Shown in pieces: positions 6,668 to 12,305 of a DNA stretch of 12,305 nucleotides. Origin of the DNA: Candidatus Omnitrophota bacterium (lineage in GTDB: Bacteria; Omnitrophota; Omnitrophia; Omnitrophales; Abzuiibacteriaceae); assembly GCA_016206995.1 (NCBI GenBank), contig JACQQN010000045.1, forward strand, positions 1 through 12,305, given 5' to 3'. Below the pieces are notes generated by a model that saw only the letters and a list, made by a program, of their open reading frames with translations, did not search any database and was not told where the DNA came from. The translations under genes and the position numbers were made by a program. Each line of letters begins with the position of its first letter. Within the stretch, counting starts at the first letter, position 1.

Positions 6668-7980
6668 GAAATCACCTCAATTACAGAATTTAAATTACCA
6701 TAAGGCGTTGGTTCTGTCCGTTGATTTAAAGGATCCGTCACCCACTCACCGTCTACCAGAAATTTATAACGATGCATGCCGGGTTCTAATGTCACAATTT
6801 TCTGCCAGACTTCGGATTCAAAACCGACTTTGGTCATCGCTTCACCTACCCATTGATTGAACGTACCGGCAATTAATACTTCTTTTGCGGTTTGATTCCG
6901 GTACGAGAAGAGAACACCTCCTAAAACCGTGCGCGGCGGCAAATCCTTAAGGTACCCTGTTTGCTCTGCTGGTTGGATTTCAACCTGCTCTTCTGAAATT
7001 GACCGGTTCATCACTGCAATCGCGGTATCAGATTCTGTTTGCACCACCGCATCCCCTGCTGCGTGTTTTCCGTTTCCATTATTTCCGTTACCATTCATAG
7101 AAACTTGAGGGGGCGCAATTGCAAAAGAAGATGGGGGAACATTTGACGAAGATATAATTTCTACGGGACGGTCTTCCTGCTCAATTTGTGTTGACTCAGA
7201 GTATATTCGGGACATCATGCCCCGTTCTATCAATTCGATCGCAAGATTCATGTAGTCTTGGAACCCTGTTGATTTCCGGTCAAAATCAACGATACTTTTT
7301 CCAACAGCCGCTGCTTCACGAAGCGTCACATTTTCACGAATCGGATGAGCAAATAGTTTTTCTTGAAAATATCGCTTAATTTCTTCTTCAACTTCGCGAG
7401 TAAGCCGTGACCGCTTGTCAAACCGTGTGATGAGCGCATGAACACGGGGCGATCTCCCGTTTACCTTTTTGAGCCACTCAAGCGTTTCTGAAATTTTTGC
7501 AAGACCATGAAGCGAGAAAAAGGATGGTTCAATTGGAACTATGATTTCCGAAGAAGCACGCAATGCGTTAAAAGTTAGAACCCCCAAATTGGGCGGACAA
7601 TCAATCAAAACGAAATCGTATCCACTGGTCGGAAGTTGGTTGAGGCGTGTCGTGAGCCGGTTGTCTCGATCTTGAATACCGGCAAGTTCTTGTTCGATTG
7701 CACTTAAAACCACATGGGCTGGAATTAAATCTAAGCTCTCGCTTACTGGAATAACGACGTCGGGAAAAACTGCGGTTGTTAAATCTTCTTTAAAAAGGTG
7801 ATAAACAGTTTTCTGAAAGGATTCTGCTTTAATCCCTAAACCGCAAGTCGCGTGCCCTTGTGGATCCAAATCGATCAGCAAAATTTTCTTTTGCAGAAAT
7901 GCTAACGATGCTGCAAGATTAATCGCTGTTGTTGTTTTACCGCACCCGCCTTTTTGATTGGCGATTGAAATGATGCGCAC
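6664..7980 (-). CDS. ParA-family ATPase fused to a CBM48/AMPK-beta glycogen-binding-like domain
   Basis: A 438-residue two-domain protein. Residues 1-255 form a ParA/Soj ATPase with a deviant Walker A, K10-GGCGKTT, followed by LLIDLDPQGHAT (34-45) and FVLIDCPPNLG (123-133). Such ATPases dimerise on ATP and position chromosomes, plasmids or protein cargo. Residues about 256-345 are a flexible linker that includes NGNGNNGNG (296-304). Residues about 350-438 form an E-set domain like the glycogen-binding domain of AMPK-beta and isoamylase: AGTFNQW (371-377), YKFLVDGEW (405-413) and a terminal N431. These positions correspond to AMPK-beta1 W100, K126, W133 and N150, the sugar-contacting residues. 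GTG is the start, chosen for the near-perfect AGGAGGTGA seven bases upstream. The next two genes overlap it in series. No parB is nearby. Sugar binding is inferred; the domain might instead bind protein. Confidence 0.9.
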   Translation of the reverse strand: MRIISIANQKGGCGKTTTAINLAASLAFLQKKILLIDLDPQGHATCGLGIKAESFQKTVYHLFKEDLTTAVFPDVVIPVSESLDLIPAHVVLSAIEQELAGIQDRDNRLTTRLNQLPTSGYDFVLIDCPPNLGVLTFNALRASSEIIVPIEPSFFSLHGLAKISETLEWLKKVNGRSPRVHALITRFDKRSRLTREVEEEIKRYFQEKLFAHPIRENVTLREAAAVGKSIVDFDRKSTGFQDYMNLAIELIERGMMSRIYSESTQIEQEDRPVEIISSSNVPPSSFAIAPPQVSMNGNGNNGNGKHAAGDAVVQTESDTAIAVMNRSISEEQVEIQPAEQTGYLKDLPPRTVLGGVLFSYRNQTAKEVLIAGTFNQWVGEAMTKVGFESEVWQKIVTLEPGMHRYKFLVDGEWVTDPLNQRTEPTPYGNLNSVIEVIS

Positions 7981-7984
7981 AATT

Positions 7985-7993
7985 TCACCTCCT
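7985..7993 (-). promoter_or_regulatory. Strong ribosome binding site of the parA fusion gene
   Basis: AGGAGGTGA, nearly a full match to the 16S rRNA tail, lies just ahead of the GTG at 7978-7980. It fixes the start codon and suggests high translation of the first gene of the unit, with the later two reached by coupling. Confidence 0.85.
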
Positions 7994-8028
7994 CACGATC
8001 TTAAGGAATCAACAACGGTATCGATTTA

Positions 8029-8034
8029 ATTATA
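8029..8034 (-). promoter_or_regulatory. Possible -10 element for the parA unit
   Basis: TATAAT on the minus strand lies about 50 bases before the parA start, in the 224-base gap 7981-8204. No good -35 is found at the right distance. The rest of the gap shows no gene, RNA or clear terminator, only AT-rich sequence with a 5-base inverted repeat (CTCGA/TCGAG). Confidence 0.35.
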
Positions 8035-8204
8035 ATGATTCCAGGTGATTCCCACTTGACCTTCGAGGCAAAACAGTATCAACGAACAAGCGTATTGTGC
8101 TTAATATATCGGTTGAGTGATGAGGAAACTTAAAGCTCGATTCTAAATAAAATCTTCGAGGACTTAATGAGGGCTAAAAAGCAACAAACATGAGGTAAGA
8201 AGAA

Positions 8205-9149
8205 TCAAAATCGGATCAAATTTTCAATTTCGACGACGCCAACCACTTCCCGATCTGCATTAGTCACAGCGGCATACGAACTGTGCTTTGATTGAAGAAG
8301 AAAAATCGTTTTCTCAACCGAAAGCTCCTGAGAAATAAAGAGGGGGGGCCTTAAGTATTGTTTGAGACCAGCGTCCGGATTTTCTTCAAACAAAATATCA
8401 AAAACATAGACCACACCAACCACAATTGAAGGAATTTCTTCGTAAATTAAAATAATTGGCTGATTTGTTTTCTTGGCCAACTCTTTCGCATCGAATACCT
8501 TTTTTGAAAGCTCAAGCTGCGGGACTAACTTGAGAGGCGTCATGACTTCTGAAACTGTCGTGGAGCCTAAATCTAGAATTGTGTGAATCAACCGTTTTTC
8601 ATGTTCTGAAAGAACCCCGCCGCGAGCACTTTCGTCCACCACTAAACGAAATTCATTTTTTGTCACAAAAAGGGTGCTCTTGGCATTTGGCTGCATGATT
8701 CCAACCAAAAAATCACTAAACCATAAGATAACCCCCGAAAATGGCGAGAAAATATGCTCAAAGAAAAGAAGGACAGGCGCCACTAAATAAATGAAGTCAT
8801 CTGCTTTTTGTCGGAACCAATCTTTAGGAATTGTCTCTGCAAAAATGACCACGAACGGCACTAAAATCAACGTGTCCAACCATTCTTTAGAAATGCCTAC
8901 GTATTCTTTCATTGCATAAGTAAAAAGTGACGCCATGGTCACGTGCGCCAAATTGGTACCGATGAGAATTGTAGTTAGTATATGACGCGGATCTTTTTGA
9001 AAATGATGCACCACAAGCGCAGCGCGATGCCCCTGATCAGCTAAATGTTTCACCTTGAGTTTATTGCAGGAGAGAAAAGCCATTTCGGAACCTGCAAAAA
9101 AAGCCATCAGCAAGTACATGATTAAGAATAAAATGAAAATACTAATCAT
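8205..9149 (-). CDS. CNNM/CorC-type transporter paralogue lacking the CorC_HlyC domain
   Basis: This 314-residue membrane protein has the DUF21/CNNM transmembrane domain in its first half: hydrophobic segments near 3-20, 58-78, 92-107 and 119-150, with GSEMAF (20-25) and AETIPKD (104-110) as family motifs. A CBS region follows (about 200-314; VMTPLKLVP at 202-210, VVGVVEIENL near the end). The CorC_HlyC domain that follows the CBS pair in full-length relatives is missing, and the protein simply ends at RF. The family exports Mg2+ or Co2+ and uses the CBS pair to sense nucleotides. It starts inside the stop of its longer paralogue (ATGA at 9146-9149) with AAGGA close upstream, so the two subunits are probably made together and may form a heterodimer. 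Confidence 0.85.
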   Translation of the reverse strand: MISIFILFLIMYLLMAFFAGSEMAFLSCNKLKVKHLADQGHRAALVVHHFQKDPRHILTTILIGTNLAHVTMASLFTYAMKEYVGISKEWLDTLILVPFVVIFAETIPKDWFRQKADDFIYLVAPVLLFFEHIFSPFSGVILWFSDFLVGIMQPNAKSTLFVTKNEFRLVVDESARGGVLSEHEKRLIHTILDLGSTTVSEVMTPLKLVPQLELSKKVFDAKELAKKTNQPIILIYEEIPSIVVGVVYVFDILFEENPDAGLKQYLRPPLFISQELSVEKTIFLLQSKHSSYAAVTNADREVVGVVEIENLIRF

Positions 9150-10378
9150 GATTCCTTCCGAATGTGGACTTTATGAATGCGGTTTTTAAAAACTTCCGCA
9201 ATCTGGAACTGAAATCCTCCAACCGAAAAATTTTCGTTGTGGCTCGGGATGTGGCCCAGCCGTTCCAGAATCCAACCGTTCAAAGTTTCACTCGATTCTG
9301 ATTCAAGGCGAGATCCAATGGCGTGATTAAGCTCTCGAAGCGTTACTCTTGCTTGCACCAAAAACTCCCCACGAGAAATTTCTTTGATGAGAGGGTCTAC
9401 TTTTGCATATTCATCGTGAAACTCACCAAAAATTTCTTCAAGCACATCTTCAAACGTCACAAGGCCAGAAACGCTGCCATACTCATCCACGCAAATTGCA
9501 AATTTCTTGCCCTTAAGCTTAAACTCGACCAACAGTTCATCAATGGGCTTTGTTTCTGGAATGTAGTCAGCGACTTGAACCAAATTTCGAATACTAGTTT
9601 CAGGTACCAACATAAACTCTTGGGTCGAAATCACACCCAACAGATTATCGATGGAACCTTCATAAACTGGGATATAGGTAAAGTGTGATGTTTTCACAAG
9701 CTGCAAGAGTGCTTCGCGCCCTTCTTCCAAGTTAAAAGCAACAAATTCGGTCTTTGGAGTCATAATTTCTTTCGTCTGCCTTATCCCCAAATCAATCAAG
9801 CGCGTGATCATTCGTCCTTCTTCTTTTCGGAGGACACCTTCTTCTTCGCCAATTCTGACCAACGCTTTCAACTCGTTCTCAGACATTAAATCTGCTTTGT
9901 CACGAACCCCTTTCACTAAAAATGATAAAACCCAATCAGAAAATCTTCGAACCAGAAAACGAATCGGAAAAAAAAGTTTCGCGAATCCAGTCAAGAAAAT
10001 TGCATTGGTTTCTGTAATCAACATATTATTTCTAATCGCAAAAACCTTCGGCACAATTTCACCGAATAAAAGCAGCGCAATCGTAAAAACAGCAATTGCC
10101 AGTCCAACGCCCACATTGCCAAACCATTGAACAGCAATTAATGTCACAATTACAGACGCAAGCGTATTCACAGTCATGTTACCAATAAGAATGGTGATTA
10201 ATGTACGACGCGGGCGATCTAATAAGTCGTTCACAATTTTACCGATAAAAGGGTGTTTTTCCGAAATCCGCCGGCGCTCAATCCGATTGAGGGAAAAAAC
10301 TGCAGTTTCTGAAGCAGAGAAAAATCCGGATAAAATGAGTAGGATACCTACAAGAAACAAAGAAGAAAATAAGCTCAT
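9146..10378 (-). CDS. CNNM/CorC-family divalent cation transporter (hemolysin-like)
   Basis: A full-length 410-residue family member. The DUF21/CNNM transmembrane domain spans about 1-155 with SASETAVFSLNRI (21-33) and GEIVPK (106-111). A CBS pair follows at about 200-320 (IMTPKTEFVAF, then DEYGSVSGLVTFEDVLEEIFG). The CorC_HlyC domain is at about 328-408. Proteins of this type, historically called hemolysins, are now known in bacteria as Mg2+ or Co2+ exporters with cytosolic CBS domains that bind ATP. The start ATG lies within the nadD stop (ATGA at 10375-10378) and has GGAAG five bases upstream. Its downstream partner overlaps by the same four bases. No Mg-responsive leader is visible, because the gene sits inside the proB-proA-nadD operon. 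Confidence 0.92.
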   Translation of the reverse strand: MSLFSSLFLVGILLILSGFFSASETAVFSLNRIERRRISEKHPFIGKIVNDLLDRPRRTLITILIGNMTVNTLASVIVTLIAVQWFGNVGVGLAIAVFTIALLLFGEIVPKVFAIRNNMLITETNAIFLTGFAKLFFPIRFLVRRFSDWVLSFLVKGVRDKADLMSENELKALVRIGEEEGVLRKEEGRMITRLIDLGIRQTKEIMTPKTEFVAFNLEEGREALLQLVKTSHFTYIPVYEGSIDNLLGVISTQEFMLVPETSIRNLVQVADYIPETKPIDELLVEFKLKGKKFAICVDEYGSVSGLVTFEDVLEEIFGEFHDEYAKVDPLIKEISRGEFLVQARVTLRELNHAIGSRLESESSETLNGWILERLGHIPSHNENFSVGGFQFQIAEVFKNRIHKVHIRKES

Positions 10379-10956
10379 AATGACTTCCGGTATAATTGAT
10401 GTTGGTCAATCACGCGACGCGCTGCCTCTGGGACCCACCGCTCAAGTGATTTTCCTTGCCGAACTATTTCACGAATGCGGCTTGAGGAAGTATCAATCGC
10501 ATCAAAGCGAAGAATTTGTATCGAATCTGAAATCAAACCGCCTTCAAAACCAGGACGGGTGGCAACAACTAATTGGCAAAGCGATTGAATAATATCGATC
10601 TCTTTCCACTTTTTAAGGGAATGGGCCCAATCTCCTCCAACAATGAAATAAAGTTCGTTCGGAAGCGGAAACTCCCTTCGAAATTCGCGAATGGTGTCCA
10701 CCGTGTACGAAATCCCTCCACGTTTTAATTCGACATCTGAAACACGGTACTCAGGAATTAATTCTACAACTCGCTCAACCATTTCAAAACGTAAATGGGC
10801 AGGCGTGGTGCATTTTTCTGCTCCCACGGTAGGTGGCACGGAAGATGGAACAAAGTAAAGGAAATCGAGCTTTAATTCACGTAAGGCGGCGTGGGCGAGC
10901 GCTAAATGGCCGACGTGAATCGGATCGTACGTTCCTCCTAAGATTCCAATGCGCAT
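10375..10956 (-). CDS. nadD: Nicotinate-nucleotide adenylyltransferase
   Basis: NadD transfers AMP from ATP to nicotinate mononucleotide, giving deamido-NAD in the NAD pathway. The 193 residues match the family length. The nucleotidyltransferase motif GGTYDPIHVGH is at 7-17, followed by FVPSSVPP (35-42), GGISYTVDTI (80-89) and FIVGGDWAHSLKKWKE (104-119). The C-terminal motif is TSSSRIREIV (156-165), whose Ser and Arg contact ATP. It follows proA by seven bases and its stop overlaps the CNNM gene. I see no good Shine-Dalgarno before the ATG, so coupling to proA translation is likely. The common downstream neighbour rsfS is not here; the CNNM genes take its place. Confidence 0.96.
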   Translation of the reverse strand: MRIGILGGTYDPIHVGHLALAHAALRELKLDFLYFVPSSVPPTVGAEKCTTPAHLRFEMVERVVELIPEYRVSDVELKRGGISYTVDTIREFRREFPLPNELYFIVGGDWAHSLKKWKEIDIIQSLCQLVVATRPGFEGGLISDSIQILRFDAIDTSSSRIREIVRQGKSLERWVPEAARRVIDQHQLYRKSL

Positions 10957-10963
10957 CGGTGTT

Positions 10964-12223
10964 TTAAGTTCGAATTTGGCCGTTCCCTTTTACGACATAT
11001 TTATAAGAAGTAAGCCCCTCAAGCCCCATGGGGCCGCGGGCATGAATTTTATCGGTTGAAATACCAATTTCTGCACCAAAACCATATTCGTTTCCATCAG
11101 AAAAACGTGTCGAAACATTCACCATGACAGAAGAAGAATCCACGTTGGCAACAAATTTTTCTGCTGTTTTTTTATTCTGGGTCACAATTGCATCCGTATG
11201 AGCTGAACCATATTTTTGAATGTGCTCGATGGCTTGATCAGCATCTTTAACCACTCGGATCGCAAGAATTTTATCTAGATATTCCGCATACCAGTCAGAT
11301 TCACTGGCCGCGCGTGCGCCGGGAATTAAACGCTGTACAGCTTGATCTCCCCGCATCTCGCAATCAGCTTCCCGAAGCATTGCGGCATATTTCGGAAGAA
11401 ATTGTTTTGCAATGCCTTGATGGACAAGAAGTGTTTCCATCGCGTTACAAACTCCGGGACGCTGGCATTTTGCATTAAAAGCAATCTGAAATGCCTGGTT
11501 CAAATTTGCATCACGATCCACATAAACATGACAAACGCCTTTGTAATGCTTGATCACTGGAATGCGGGATTTTTGCGCAATGCGCCGGATGAGCGCTTCT
11601 CCTCCGCGAGGAATCACGAGATTGATGAGACCTTCAAGCTGCAACAATTCATCGATCACCTGGCGATCAGCCGTTTGAACCAGAGTTACAGCTGCTTTCG
11701 GTAAATGGTATTTCGCAATCGAACGTTGATAAATCGCGGCAATGGCTTGATTCGAAAAAAATGCTTCGCGGCCGCCACGCAAAATTACAGCATTTCCACT
11801 CTTAAGACAAAGAGAGGCGCATTCAGAAGTCACATTAGGGCGCGATTCATAAATAATGAGGATGGTTCCAAGTGGAACGCTCACTTTTGAAATTTGAAGC
11901 CCGTTCGGGCGGCGCCATGCTTTCAAGACACGGCCGATTGGGTCACTCAACTGAGCAACTTCTGAAACTGCGGCTGCCATTTTCTCAAGACGCGGTTGAT
12001 TGAGCATCAAACGGTCTTTCATCGCATTTGATAAATTGTGTGTGTCTGCAAATCGAAGATCTCGATCATTTGCGCGTTTGATTTTTTTCCAATCTTTGGT
12101 GATTGTGCGCGCAACATCCTGCAAGATTTTATTCTTAAGCACGCTTCCAACCATCGCCATTTGGATAGATGCTCGATGAGCAGCTTCGGCAAGCAATTTT
12201 GTTTTATGGGTAAGGTTTGTCAT
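10964..12223 (-). CDS. proA: Gamma-glutamyl phosphate reductase
   Basis: ProA reduces gamma-glutamyl phosphate to glutamate semialdehyde with NADPH, the second step of proline synthesis, working with ProB. From the chosen ATG the protein has 419 residues, the normal length. The NADP-binding region IIYESRPNVT is at about 123-132, and the catalytic Cys259 lies in QRPGVCNAMETLLV. The C-terminal region keeps VNVSTRFSDGNEYGFGAEIGIST, cut here to its key parts RFSDG and GAEIGIST. The frame remains open upstream to 12286, but that part overlaps the proB end and is unlike ProA. The ATG at 12221-12223 has GGAG (12231-12234) seven bases upstream and lies four bases after the proB stop. It is cotranscribed with proB and nadD. 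Confidence 0.96.
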   Translation of the reverse strand: MTNLTHKTKLLAEAAHRASIQMAMVGSVLKNKILQDVARTITKDWKKIKRANDRDLRFADTHNLSNAMKDRLMLNQPRLEKMAAAVSEVAQLSDPIGRVLKAWRRPNGLQISKVSVPLGTILIIYESRPNVTSECASLCLKSGNAVILRGGREAFFSNQAIAAIYQRSIAKYHLPKAAVTLVQTADRQVIDELLQLEGLINLVIPRGGEALIRRIAQKSRIPVIKHYKGVCHVYVDRDANLNQAFQIAFNAKCQRPGVCNAMETLLVHQGIAKQFLPKYAAMLREADCEMRGDQAVQRLIPGARAASESDWYAEYLDKILAIRVVKDADQAIEHIQKYGSAHTDAIVTQNKKTAEKFVANVDSSSVMVNVSTRFSDGNEYGFGAEIGISTDKIHARGPMGLEGLTSYKYVVKGNGQIRT

Positions 12224-12227
12224 TTCT

Positions 12228-12305
12228 TTACTCCAACATAACCAAATTATCCCGATGGATGACTTCTCCATCATGCTCATAACCAAGAATTGAAAGAATC
12301 TCAGC
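12228..12305 (-). CDS. proB: Glutamate 5-kinase, C-terminal end (partial)
   Basis: The frame read from the right edge gives 25 residues ending at TAA (12228-12230): AEILSILGYEHDGEVIHRDN, then LVMLE. This is the typical tail of the PUA domain of ProB (ILGY...EVIHRDNLV). ProB phosphorylates glutamate to gamma-glutamyl phosphate, the step before ProA. The gene continues beyond the window. It lies four bases upstream of proA, with the ribosome binding site of proA inside its last codons. The fragment is short, but the match and the position make the call secure. Confidence 0.87.
   Translation of the reverse strand, partial: AEILSILGYEHDGEVIHRDNLVMLE

Noticed and set aside
7981..8204. Centromere-like (parS) repeats upstream of the ParA gene
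   Set aside because: No repeated motif and no match to the classic TGTTTCACGTGAAACA site was seen in the gap.
9323..9688. A 121-codon plus-strand open frame antisense to the CNNM gene
   Set aside because: It lies wholly inside a well-supported gene, has no ribosome binding site I can see and no recognisable family; it is a shadow frame.
12224..12286. Upstream extension of proA to 12286
   Set aside because: The extra residues overlap the end of proB and do not resemble ProA; the internal ATG at 12223 has a good ribosome binding site and gives the family length.

Overview
The window comes from a bacterial chromosome and is almost fully coding. Nearly everything lies on the minus strand; only the 3' end of a glutathione synthetase gene (left edge) is on the plus strand. 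There are no insertion sequences, phage genes, CRISPR arrays or RNA genes that I can see. The envelope genes (ftsI, ftsL, mraZ, rsmH), the AT-leaning composition and the run of overlapping genes fit a free-living, Gram-negative-like lineage. The ParA ATPase with a glycogen-binding-like domain and the STAS gene inside the division cluster suggest an uncultured phylum of the Omnitrophota/PVC type. That placement is a guess from gene content, not from a marker.

Layout, following minus-strand transcription from right to left. (1) proB (3' end) - proA - nadD - two CNNM/CorC-type transporter genes, 12305 to 8205, with tiny gaps or 4-base overlaps: proline synthesis, NAD synthesis and probable divalent-cation export. 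(2) After a 224-base gap, a three-gene unit (7980 to 5241) joined by two 4-base stop/start overlaps: a ParA-type ATPase fused to a CBM48/AMPK-beta-like domain, a ParA-like protein with no nucleotide-binding loop, and a 191-residue protein I do not recognise. This is the best candidate for an undescribed system, perhaps one that positions a polysaccharide or other cargo in the cell. (3) A coiled-coil C4 zinc-ribbon gene (5160 to 4459) with its own likely promoter. (4) The front of a division and cell wall (dcw) cluster: mraZ - STAS gene - rsmH - ftsL - ftsI (4237 to 305). It has a near-consensus sigma-70 promoter and four TGG boxes at exact 10-base spacing, which read as the MraZ autoregulatory operator.

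The dcw cluster stops after ftsI, where it meets gshB tail to tail. The usual mur genes do not follow. Start codons need care: rsmH most likely begins at a TTG inside the end of the STAS gene, parA and its partner use GTG, and proA begins at an internal ATG just after the proB stop.
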